From: Oscillospiraceae bacterium | Lineage (GTDB): Bacteria > Bacillota > Clostridia > Oscillospirales > Acutalibacteraceae | DNA length: 64,000 nt | Assembly: GCA_029225165.1 (NCBI GenBank) | Contig: JAQXVY010000004.1 | Location: forward strand, 1-64,000 | Reading direction: 5' to 3' | Shown here: one piece after another, positions 40,441 to 49,823 of the stretch | Layout: each line of letters opens with the position of its first letter | Numbering within the stretch: position 1 is the stretch's first letter | Position numbers and translations under genes: made by a program | The notes under the pieces: model-generated | What the model was told of the DNA's origin: nothing | Seen by the model: only the letters and a program-made list of their open reading frames with translations | The model's database searches: none

Positions 40441-40490
40441 AAAAAATGGTCTGTCGCAAATCTAAGAATTTAGCGATAGACCATTTTGTC
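40441..40490. terminator. Hairpin downstream of LOG-family gene
   Basis: aaaatggtctgtcgc...gcgatagaccatttt. Confidence 0.75.
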
Positions 40491-40525
40491 ATATTATTTT
40501 GTAATTATAATTTTTGCAAACTTCC

Positions 40526-41107
40526 TCAATTCCTCTTCAGGTCGTCCAAGCTCCACTTTGTGCCTGTGTCGTGTTCAATATAGTCAAGGAGCTTGTCGCT
40601 GTCGTCAAAATATCTGTAAAGGTCACTGCATTTTTCCCTTACAAAGCCCTCACGCATTGAATGTTCCATCATTTCTTCCATACTGTCGTAATATCCGTTG
40701 ATGTTGTAAACTGCTATTGGCTTGTTGTGTCTGCCAAGCTGTTTAAGGGTGACAATCTCAAAAAATTCTTCAAAGGTACCAACACCGCCGGGTACAATGA
40801 TAAAGGCGTCTGCCATATCCTCCATTTTTGCCTTTCTTTCCCTCATTGTATCTGTGGTGAAAAGCTCTGTACATTCCTCAAAAAGTCCCTCAATGCCCTC
40901 TTCAACAAAGAATTTCGGCACAACGCCGTAGATTTCTCCGCCGGCTTTCTTCATACCTCTTGCAGAGGCACCCATAAGTCCTTCGCCTCCTGCACCGAAA
41001 ACAAGCTGATGATTCCTTTTACCCATCTCATATGCAAATTCCTCAACAGTTTTGATGTAGTTTTCGTTTATTATATTACTGGCTGAGCCAAAAACACATA
41101 TTTTCAT
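40526..41107 (-). CDS. LOG/TIGR00730-family Rossmann-fold protein
   Basis: FGAGGEGLMGASARG; VPGGVGTFEEFFE motif. Confidence 0.93.
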   Translation of the reverse strand: MKICVFGSASNIINENYIKTVEEFAYEMGKRNHQLVFGAGGEGLMGASARGMKKAGGEIYGVVPKFFVEEGIEGLFEECTELFTTDTMRERKAKMEDMADAFIIVPGGVGTFEEFFEIVTLKQLGRHNKPIAVYNINGYYDSMEEMMEHSMREGFVREKCSDLYRYFDDSDKLLDYIEHDTGTKWSLDDLKRN

Positions 41108-41248
41108 ATTGATACCTCTTTTTATATATCTTTTTTCTGAATATATTATATATTATATTTTAACTTTTATCAATAAATAACTGTGTTGTAAATGGGATTT
41201 TATAGTAGTATAATTTATATATAGTCTTTTTTTAAAAGGTGAAAGGTT

Positions 41249-41851
41249 ATGTCGTATATTTGCTTAATCGGAAATGAATATGGTATAGTTGCCGCCTCGG
41301 ATTCAAGAGAAACTGTGGGTAATGGAAAATATTTTGACAATCGGCAAAAGGTATTTTGCGACAAAAAGCAGGGGCTTATTTGGGCTTGTTGCGGAATTAC
41401 AAAGCATTTGGGCAAGGATTATCTTCGTCTTGTGGAATTTATTATGAGGGACAGCAAAACTACCTTTGACCAAAAGCTTGATTACCTTGAAAAGAGCATA
41501 TGCAAGGTTACTGCACAGGCTGTTGACGACTTAGGCTCAAAAAGTGCTATGGATATTCTTGTGGGTAAGGTGGACAAACGCACAATGATGATAAGAATGA
41601 ACTTCGCTATGGGGAATATGGACAGAAAGGTGTTCTTTTCGCCCTTAGCCTTAGAGGGCGGATGCGGAAAATTGCTGTGTCCCAAGATGAAGTTAAAGGA
41701 ATACAAAGATCTTTTGCTGCCCGACCTAAAGAAATATGCTCATAATCGTGTTGAAAGCGTAATATATAAAGATAGAGAATTATCGGCAAATTGCCCGTCA
41801 AGAGAAAATTCCGTTGGCGGAAGAGTACTTTGTGAGTGTATAAAAAGGTAA
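41249..41851 (+). CDS. Proteasome-subunit/Ntn-hydrolase-fold-like protein (putative)
   Basis: MSYICLIGNEYGIVAASDSRETVGNGKYFDNRQKVFCDKKQGLIWACCGIT resembles proteasome beta G-I-V-A-A-D-S-R ... N-x-x-K pattern. Confidence 0.6.
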   Translation: MSYICLIGNEYGIVAASDSRETVGNGKYFDNRQKVFCDKKQGLIWACCGITKHLGKDYLRLVEFIMRDSKTTFDQKLDYLEKSICKVTAQAVDDLGSKSAMDILVGKVDKRTMMIRMNFAMGNMDRKVFFSPLALEGGCGKLLCPKMKLKEYKDLLLPDLKKYAHNRVESVIYKDRELSANCPSRENSVGGRVLCECIKR

Positions 41852-42043
41852 ATTTAGGTATTTTAATCCCGTATTAAAGAATTGTTAATAATTTGTTCAT
41901 AAAATTTATGCTTTTTTAATAGTTTTTTCAAAATAAAGTTATGGAAAGTGAGAATAGTTTATTATTCGGCAATTTGGTATAATCAAATATAGTTAGACTG
42001 ATAGATTGAGAATAGATTATTTTTAGAAAGAGGGTTCTTATTT

Positions 42044-45000
42044 ATGAGAAAAATATGTAAACCATTATCAATGCTGTTGGCGCTTGTTTTGCTGGCTACA
42101 ACTGCAACATTCTCAGTTCTTTCTGCAACAAATGATTACAATTCGAGTGGGGCTGATATTGAAGTGGAAGCAACATCTGCATACACAAATTCAGGCGAAA
42201 GCTACAATACTTACAGCGGAAACGACCTTGGTGCGGTTTATTCCAAGGACTCCACAACATTTAAGGTGTGGGCTCCGTCTGCTACAAAGGTACAGCTAAA
42301 GCTGTACAACACAGGTTCCGACAGCGAAACAGGAGCCGGTGTAATCGGTACATACGATATGTCCAAGGACAGTACAAACGGCGTTTGGTCAATTACCCAA
42401 AGCGGTGACCTTAACGGTAAGTACTACACATATCTTGTAACCGTTAACGGTACAACAAAGGAAACCCGTGATGTATATGCCAATGCCGCCGGTGTAAACG
42501 GTAGGCGTTCAATGGTTGTTGACCTTAGCAGTACCAATCCTGACGGCTGGTCAAACGACAGGCATATTCTCTTTGACAATGCTCCCGAGGCTGCAGTTTG
42601 GGAGGTTTCCGTAAGGGACTTTTCCATTGACAGTACATCAGGTGTGGACGCTGACAAGCGTGGTAAATATATGGCGTTTACACAGCACGGAACAACCCTC
42701 AACGGTGCCGGTGTTCTCAAGACAGGTATAGATTACCTTATTGAAAACAATATTAACTGTGTTCAGATTATGCCAATGTACGACTTTGGCTCTGTTGACG
42801 AAACAAAGGGCGGACAAAACTGGGGATATGACCCAATGAACTACAATGTTCCCGAGGGCTCCTTCTCCTCAAACCCATATGACGGTGCTGTTAGAATCAA
42901 AGAGCTTAAATCTATGATTAAGGCACTTCACGATGCAGGCATTTCCGTAATTATGGATGTTGTTTACAACCATACCTACAACACAAGCGACTCTGCATTT
43001 GAAAACACTGTTCCGGGCTACTACTACAGAATGAACGGAAGTACATTCTTAAACGGCTCAGGCTGTGGAAATGTTACAGCATCTGACAAAACAATGTACA
43101 GAAAGTATATGATTGATTCTGTAAAATACTGGGCAAACGAGTACCATATTGACGGTTTCCGTTTTGACCTTATGGGCTGTCACGACTATACTACAATGAA
43201 CAACATCCGTGCAGAGCTTGACAAGATTGACAAGCGAATCATTATGTACGGTGAGCCTTGGATGGCTGACTGGGGTGGCGGAAACGGTATTGCAAATTCC
43301 TCTGCTGCTATTATGGATAATGCAAGCAAGTTAAATCCAAGGGTAGGATGCTTTAACGATAAGATGAGAAATGCCCTGAAGGGTGGCACAAGCGACAAAT
43401 CCTCAGGTTTTATTCAGGGTTCAACCTCAAGCACAGCAGATGTTAAAGCCGGTTGTATGGCTCATACATCATCAATTCTTGGTAAGTGGTCACAAGCTCC
43501 AAGCCAGACAGTAACCTACAACTCCTGTCACGATAACCTTACCCTTTGGGATAAGATTTTGTATTCACAGGGAAGCACAGATTACAACGGTTCCAACGGA
43601 ACATTCCTTGCAATGAACAAACTTTCTGCGGCTCTTGTTCTCACTTCACAGGGAGTTGCCTTTACACAGGCAGGTGAAGAATTTGCAAGAACCAAAAGAG
43701 GTGACGAGAACTCCTACAACACAGGTGACGCTGTAAACAAAATTGACTGGACACGAATTTCACAGTATTCAAGCCTTAGGGAATACTACAAGGGTCTTAG
43801 ATTAATCAGACAGGTTTACAGTCCGTTTACAGACGGAACAAACACATCTGTTGGACAGTCATACTTTTCAGGCTCAAACTCCGTAATTGCATACACAATG
43901 CAGAACAAAACTGCAAACGCCGCTAACGAGTGGGGAACAGTTGCTGTTATTGCAAACAACAGCGCCTCTACTCAGTCTGTAACACTAAAGGCAAGTACAA
44001 CACTTCCAACCTCTTGGGCAACAATAGTTAACGGTTCAAGTGCAGGACTTAAGAACTTGGGCACTGTAACAGGCACAACAATCTCTGTTCCGGGAAGAAC
44101 AGCAATGGTGCTTGTTGACTTGGCGTCCTTTAACGAAAAGAATATTCAGGGACCAACTACAACTGTTCCGACTACTTCTACACCGGCTAACGGAACTGTT
44201 ACTTGGAATACAACAAAGATCAAAGGCTTTGCTGACGGTGTAGCGTATGAGGATTTGGCAGGTTCAACATCAAGAATTACAAAGACAGTTGTTCCTGAGG
44301 ACGGATACGAGATTGCATATGTAAAGGTTGTTACAGGCGGTGCAGATGTTACATCAACTGCATACAATTCTGCAACAGGTATAATCGACTTTACCCGTAA
44401 CGGCAACGCAGAGATTACCTTGATTGCAACAAAAATTCCATCTACTCATCTTTACGGGGATACTAACGAGGACGGAAAAATCAATGTTAGAGATGTAACA
44501 ACTATCCAAAAGTATATTTGCAACCCTGACGACTCCTTAAGTGATGTTGGAAAGAAAGCATCAAATGTTAACGGTGACGAGGGAATAGATGTTCAGGACG
44601 CAACTGTTCTGCAAAAGTATATCGCCAAGGTTATCACTTCACTTCCTGTTGGCGACTCTTTCTCTGATGAAAAACCAACATTTACAATTCCAACAGAAAC
44701 AACAACTTCTACAACAGCTACCGTTCCTACAAGCACACAAACATCACCAACAAATCCTTCCGGTTCAATTACAGTCAACTTTGTATCAAATGTTGACAAT
44801 GGTAATGAAAGATGGGCTGCATATTGCTGGACAGACACAAACAATATGTGGTTTGATGTAGTTAACGGACAGGTTACTGTTCCAAGCAGTATGGAGAATA
44901 TTATCTTTGTAAGATTTGACGGCACCTCCACAGAGAATAAGTGGGATGAAGAGGGCGCAACAGTTAAATATGTTTGGAATCAGACTGACGACTTATTACT

Positions 45001-45076
45001 CGGCTCGGGTTCAACCTACACAGTTACCGGCTGGGGCGACGGCTGGGGTGCACCCCTTGAAGGCTCTTGGTCATAA
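42044..45076 (+). CDS. Secreted type I pullulanase (CBM48-GH13) with dockerin and C-terminal putative carbohydrate-binding module
   Basis: Signal peptide; KVWAPSATKVQLKLY (CBM48-like); QNWGYDPMNYNVPEGSFS pullulanase signature; GFRFDLMGCHD; dockerin DTNEDGKINVRDVTTIQKY / NVNGDEGIDVQDATVLQKY. Confidence 0.93.
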   Translation: MRKICKPLSMLLALVLLATTATFSVLSATNDYNSSGADIEVEATSAYTNSGESYNTYSGNDLGAVYSKDSTTFKVWAPSATKVQLKLYNTGSDSETGAGVIGTYDMSKDSTNGVWSITQSGDLNGKYYTYLVTVNGTTKETRDVYANAAGVNGRRSMVVDLSSTNPDGWSNDRHILFDNAPEAAVWEVSVRDFSIDSTSGVDADKRGKYMAFTQHGTTLNGAGVLKTGIDYLIENNINCVQIMPMYDFGSVDETKGGQNWGYDPMNYNVPEGSFSSNPYDGAVRIKELKSMIKALHDAGISVIMDVVYNHTYNTSDSAFENTVPGYYYRMNGSTFLNGSGCGNVTASDKTMYRKYMIDSVKYWANEYHIDGFRFDLMGCHDYTTMNNIRAELDKIDKRIIMYGEPWMADWGGGNGIANSSAAIMDNASKLNPRVGCFNDKMRNALKGGTSDKSSGFIQGSTSSTADVKAGCMAHTSSILGKWSQAPSQTVTYNSCHDNLTLWDKILYSQGSTDYNGSNGTFLAMNKLSAALVLTSQGVAFTQAGEEFARTKRGDENSYNTGDAVNKIDWTRISQYSSLREYYKGLRLIRQVYSPFTDGTNTSVGQSYFSGSNSVIAYTMQNKTANAANEWGTVAVIANNSASTQSVTLKASTTLPTSWATIVNGSSAGLKNLGTVTGTTISVPGRTAMVLVDLASFNEKNIQGPTTTVPTTSTPANGTVTWNTTKIKGFADGVAYEDLAGSTSRITKTVVPEDGYEIAYVKVVTGGADVTSTAYNSATGIIDFTRNGNAEITLIATKIPSTHLYGDTNEDGKINVRDVTTIQKYICNPDDSLSDVGKKASNVNGDEGIDVQDATVLQKYIAKVITSLPVGDSFSDEKPTFTIPTETTTSTTATVPTSTQTSPTNPSGSITVNFVSNVDNGNERWAAYCWTDTNNMWFDVVNGQVTVPSSMENIIFVRFDGTSTENKWDEEGATVKYVWNQTDDLLLGSGSTYTVTGWGDGWGAPLEGSWS

Positions 45077-45121
45077 TTGGCTTATTTCGCAGAAAATCGA
45101 AATAGAAAAATAATAAAATTT

Positions 45122-45155
45122 GGGCGTACCCATATGGGTGCGTCCTTTTTTGCAT
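45122..45155 (+). terminator. Terminator after pullulanase
   Basis: gggcgtaccca-tat-gggtgcgtcc followed by ttttttgc. Confidence 0.75.
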
Positions 45156-45192
45156 ATAGCTTTCTCTGTAATTCCGAGGATACCCTCTCATC

Positions 45193-45372
45193 CTGTCATT
45201 CCGAGTTTGTCGAGGAATCCCCTACCTTTACCACCGACTATGTTAGGGAAATCATACTTTCATCTAACCTGTCAGTGTCGATTTATGCACTACTGCTATC
45301 CTTTCAGATTCTTCAGTCGCTTTGCTCCCTCAGAATGACAGAGAGGAAAAATTTGCTCCCTCAGAATGACAG
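45193..45372 (+). repeat. Dispersed repeat family A, copy 7
   Basis: ctgtcattccgagtttgtcgaggaatcccctacc...ccctcagaatgacag plus second ctccctcagaatgacag. Confidence 0.92.
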
Positions 45373-45630
45373 AGAAGATGAATTTCATTTCCACCACATT
45401 TTTTTGTATAAGTTTTATAAAAATAACCATTTTACTTGTGAAGTATTTATTTTCGTTGTAAATATGAACAAAATATTAACATAAGATTTGGTGATGATTA
45501 CCATTTATTTCTATTTGTACTTATGATAGACTAAATTAAAACGTTTTATTTATATACTGTTAACATTTTGATAGTATATATTTAATATAAGAACATATAA
45601 CAAAACAAAATTTTAGGAAGGAGAACAATT

Positions 45631-48600
45631 TTGAAAAAAGGTAAGTTGACAAAATTAATGGCAAGGGCATCAACTGCTGTTATTTTGGCGTTTATGACTG
45701 CTATATCCTGCTTTTCTGTTATTGCTGTAAATACAGAAAATGCGGATACCGGCGCTAATTCAGACTTAGTAGAATCCGGTGAACAGCTTACACAGAATAA
45801 GGACTATTACCTTATCGGTACCTTTAACAACTGGGCAAAGAGTGACCCCGACTGGAAGTTGACAGGAGATAGTTACGGTAACTGTTATACCGGCACTTTT
45901 ACGCTTACAGGCTCCGAAACTAATTACCAATTCAAGGTATATAACAGTGACGGAAACTACTACTCTGCAAAAGGTCACTGTTTTAACAGTAGTAATACTG
46001 TTAAAACAGGACTCGTTTCAGGTGCCAATAATGACCAGATTGAGTGTATTGCTACCTCAGGTTCAATTACCCTTAATGTAAAGCTCTACTGTGAGTACAG
46101 CGGTGACAGCCGTCTTGAAATCAAACAGAGCATATCAGGAAGCGGTGGGGTTACTGAAATTACCAAGGGAAATACCACAGATTCCGGGGTGTACAGTGCA
46201 AATATTGACATTGAAAACCAAACCGGCGGTACAGAGATTATTTCTGTAAACGGTTCGTTCTATGACTACTATATGGACGAGGAAATAAGGAATGGCGGAC
46301 GCTGGCGCAGTAGTCTGACAGGCTATTACAGGTCTGTTGAAAACGGCAACGAGGCTGCCGCCCGTGAGCCTTTTGAATGCTTTAACAAGGCTTTAGGTGA
46401 GTATAGTTCCCTTAACAGCGATTGGAACTATCCGCTTTACTTTGGTAACTTCTATAACAAACCTGATGATTATACAGGCAGAGGATTGGGTGGACTGAAA
46501 AAGTTTAAAATAATACCAAACGATTCAAATGCCACAACATCAACAGTTAACGGCTCTGTTTCTGCTCTTGTTGACACCACCCTTAACAGTGACGGTATGC
46601 TTACTGCAAACGGAGTTACACTCCCTTACTTTAACGCCAAATGGCTTAAAGATAACGGATACGGCACAGTCATTAACTCGCCTTTCCCAATGAGGAAGTC
46701 CCAGACTGCAAAGGGCAACGATTACTTTGAGTTTGACAGTAACAATGGTAAGGATAACTGCTACTTTAGCGGTTACTCCACAAACCAGTACACAATGAAC
46801 TACGCCTACAATTTAAACGAGTACAAGGTTAAGGACGCACTAAGCGGATTTTCAGACGAAGGTGACGGATACGGATTTTTCCCATTTGACCGTTCAACCG
46901 AGCATAACGGAAATGCCTATGACTTTGGCTTTGGTATGCGACTTGACATTGACTTTACCCTTGGTGAAAACGGCACAATCGGCAGTGGTGCAAATAAAGA
47001 GAATACACAGTTTAAATTTTCAGGTGACGACGACCTTTGGGTATATCTTGACGGTGTACTTGTCCTTGATATGGGCGGTGACCACAAAAAGTCCGGCGGC
47101 TTAATTGACTTTGCCAAAAAGAAGTCCTATGTAAACAACATAGACACTTCCTACCAGGAAGATAAAGAAAACGCTTTGAATTATGTTGAAGACACAAGTG
47201 TTTCAGGCTACGGATGTTCAGCAGAGTTCCCACAGCTTTTTGCAAACAATGCAAACACAACAAGCACCTATGCTTTGGGTACTTCAGAATTTGACAATAA
47301 CAACCCTAATGTAAAGCATACCCTTACAGTTTTCTATATGGAAAGAGGTATGATTGAGTCAAACCTTAGTGTTGGCTTTAACTTTGTTCCTGCAAAGGAC
47401 TCCCTAAAGGTAACTAAAACCGTTGACACATCGGAAGTTAACCCTCGCCTTGCTGACAAGGTTGAGAATTTAGATTCCTTTGGCTATGCAGTAAAGAACG
47501 CACCTGCTTTGGATGGTGTTCCTACAGATATTTCAAACAAAAACTATACCTTTAACGACAGCTCAGACGGACACAGCTACTATGCTGTTACAGGCGGTAA
47601 TTCATTCTCCTTGGCAAACGGCGATAGTGCTGTTTTCAGCGAACAGTTTGTTCCCGGTTCGTATATTCAGGTTACCGAGAATGACTCTCCAAAGGATACA
47701 ATTGTTACATTAAACCAAGACAGACTGCTTTTCTTTGACCCGTCAGGATGTACATGGTTCGGTGACAGCGGTGCTGTTCCTGCAATAGCACAGAATTATG
47801 ACGGTACAACACCTTCTAATTACAGTTTGATGTCATCCTATAAGGTTGACGGAAAAACATATTACTACTACCCGATTTCCGACACCACAACTACATTTAC
47901 CATAGCAAGAAAAACTACAAATGGTATATACAACAGATTTAAGTTTGATGTTGAGGCTGATGATAACGGAAAACTAACAAGTAACTATATTAAAGCCGGT
48001 AGTGTATGGAACGGAGATACCGAGGGACAAAACACCTGCCAAACATATTCTTCAACCGACACAAAGGGCATTACATACACAAAGTTTACTAACGCCTATC
48101 CCGACACAACCCAAAGTGTGATTAAGACAAGCAACAGAAGTAAAATTGCTTACAGTCCTTCTTGGAGTCTTTACGATATTTCTGCAAGTAACGAAACTTC
48201 TGAATCTAACTTAGTTGAGTCAGGCACAGGAGAAGAATCGTCACTATTCCAATATATCAACAAGTCTAATGACGAAATGCTTTCTACACATATGCTGTTG
48301 TCATATGTAAACACAGTATATACAAACGATATTACCGTTAACAAAACAGTTGTTGACAAGGACGAAAAAGTACTTTCCGATGACAATACAGAATTTACCG
48401 TAAAGCTCCTTGTTGACCTTGATGATGACGATATATACGAGGACTACGGATTAACCGGAACAATCAGTCAAAATAATCCTTATGTATTCAGGGGTATTCC
48501 ACAGGGTGTTGACTATCAGATTGTTGAGGAAGATTCGTACGGATACACCAACTTAACGGATGTAATTGAAGGTACTCTTGGCAAAGAAAGTGCCCGACAC

Positions 48601-49608
48601 ACCTTTACAAACCGTAAGGAAGAGGCAAAGTACACTCCTGCTGTGACCAAGACTCTTGACGGTGAAAACTACTATGGTGAAAAATTCACATTCACCTTAG
48701 AGGGTATGGAGTCAATCGTCCTTGGCAATGATGAAACACTGGACACAACGGAAATTGGAAGTCAAACAGTTACAAAGATTCCGTCAGAAACTCCCGGCAA
48801 GGTCACTTTTGAAAGCATTACATATGACGGAGAGGGTACTTACCTTTACAAAATCACAGAGGGAAGCGTAAACGACACTGACTATCAGACTGACAGTGAT
48901 GCAATTATCCTAAAGGTTGTAGTAAGCCGAAATAACGACAATACCCTTAGTCTGACTCCTACATATTACAAGGGAAATCTTAACGATTACTTGGTTGATT
49001 CAGAGAACGGCGACTTTGTAACATTTGACTATGAATCATTTATGGATAGAAATGCAACCGATACCCCAACCTTTGAAAATGTTTCCACACCCGGCTCTGT
49101 TACAATAAACAAAACAGACGGTGAGGGAAATGCCCTTGGTGATGTTACTTTTGCCCTTTACAAGGTCAGCGGTGACGGTGCTGATGTTTCCGGATTAACA
49201 TCAACAGGCGAAACCACTTCCAACGAAAACGGTGTAGCACAATTTAATAACCTTGCTATTTTTACTGACGACAGCAAAACCAGTAACGAAAGCGGTATTA
49301 CCGACTATACTAAGGAATACCAATGGTATTGTGTGAAAGAGGTTTCAACTAAGGAAGGTCATATTAAAGACCCGGAGATGCAGTACTTCTGCCTGCCTAT
49401 GGCAGACTCAACCACAGGGGAGATGAAGTACAGCATTACTCTTGATTATGTTAACCCTGTTATTACAGTACCTATGGCAAGCGGTACTCCAACAACATTC
49501 TTTATGATTTTAGGAATGTGCATTGTGGGCTTGTCACTATTCTCGGGCGGATGCTACATAGTTGGCACAAGGAGAAGAAAATCCGTAAACTGTCGCCACG
49601 GCAGATAA
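45631..49608 (+). CDS. Large secreted pilus tip-like adhesin (starch-binding-like, fibro-slime and Cna-B/SpaA-like domains; C-terminal membrane anchor)
   Basis: TTG start; signal peptide; YYLIGTFNNWAK; fibro-slime-like FKFSGDDDLWVYLDGVLVLDMGG; SVTINKTDGEGNALGDVTFALYKV; C-terminal hydrophobic helix + RRRK. Confidence 0.85.
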   Translation: MKKGKLTKLMARASTAVILAFMTAISCFSVIAVNTENADTGANSDLVESGEQLTQNKDYYLIGTFNNWAKSDPDWKLTGDSYGNCYTGTFTLTGSETNYQFKVYNSDGNYYSAKGHCFNSSNTVKTGLVSGANNDQIECIATSGSITLNVKLYCEYSGDSRLEIKQSISGSGGVTEITKGNTTDSGVYSANIDIENQTGGTEIISVNGSFYDYYMDEEIRNGGRWRSSLTGYYRSVENGNEAAAREPFECFNKALGEYSSLNSDWNYPLYFGNFYNKPDDYTGRGLGGLKKFKIIPNDSNATTSTVNGSVSALVDTTLNSDGMLTANGVTLPYFNAKWLKDNGYGTVINSPFPMRKSQTAKGNDYFEFDSNNGKDNCYFSGYSTNQYTMNYAYNLNEYKVKDALSGFSDEGDGYGFFPFDRSTEHNGNAYDFGFGMRLDIDFTLGENGTIGSGANKENTQFKFSGDDDLWVYLDGVLVLDMGGDHKKSGGLIDFAKKKSYVNNIDTSYQEDKENALNYVEDTSVSGYGCSAEFPQLFANNANTTSTYALGTSEFDNNNPNVKHTLTVFYMERGMIESNLSVGFNFVPAKDSLKVTKTVDTSEVNPRLADKVENLDSFGYAVKNAPALDGVPTDISNKNYTFNDSSDGHSYYAVTGGNSFSLANGDSAVFSEQFVPGSYIQVTENDSPKDTIVTLNQDRLLFFDPSGCTWFGDSGAVPAIAQNYDGTTPSNYSLMSSYKVDGKTYYYYPISDTTTTFTIARKTTNGIYNRFKFDVEADDNGKLTSNYIKAGSVWNGDTEGQNTCQTYSSTDTKGITYTKFTNAYPDTTQSVIKTSNRSKIAYSPSWSLYDISASNETSESNLVESGTGEESSLFQYINKSNDEMLSTHMLLSYVNTVYTNDITVNKTVVDKDEKVLSDDNTEFTVKLLVDLDDDDIYEDYGLTGTISQNNPYVFRGIPQGVDYQIVEEDSYGYTNLTDVIEGTLGKESARHTFTNRKEEAKYTPAVTKTLDGENYYGEKFTFTLEGMESIVLGNDETLDTTEIGSQTVTKIPSETPGKVTFESITYDGEGTYLYKITEGSVNDTDYQTDSDAIILKVVVSRNNDNTLSLTPTYYKGNLNDYLVDSENGDFVTFDYESFMDRNATDTPTFENVSTPGSVTINKTDGEGNALGDVTFALYKVSGDGADVSGLTSTGETTSNENGVAQFNNLAIFTDDSKTSNESGITDYTKEYQWYCVKEVSTKEGHIKDPEMQYFCLPMADSTTGEMKYSITLDYVNPVITVPMASGTPTTFFMILGMCIVGLSLFSGGCYIVGTRRRKSVNCRHGR

Positions 49609-49620
49609 ATGATTCAGTTT

Positions 49621-49790
49621 ATTAGGGCTTGTTTAATAAATGACAAAACGCCCAGAAAAGCGGATATTTTTCCGCAATACTGCGTTATTTTTCCTCGAAA
49701 TACGCCAGTATTCCATCGAAAAAATGCCTTGTCTTGCGAAAAAATCTCTCGCTTTTTGTGCATTCCGCTATTTATTAAACAAGCCCTAAT
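49621..49790. mobile_element. MITE-like inverted-repeat element, family C
   Basis: Perfect 21-bp terminal inverted repeats attagggcttgtttaataaat / atttattaaacaagccctaat; internal palindrome; core shared with family B. Confidence 0.85.
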
Positions 49791-49823
49791 TAAAAAATAT
49801 ATATTTAAAAGGAGAAAAAAGAA

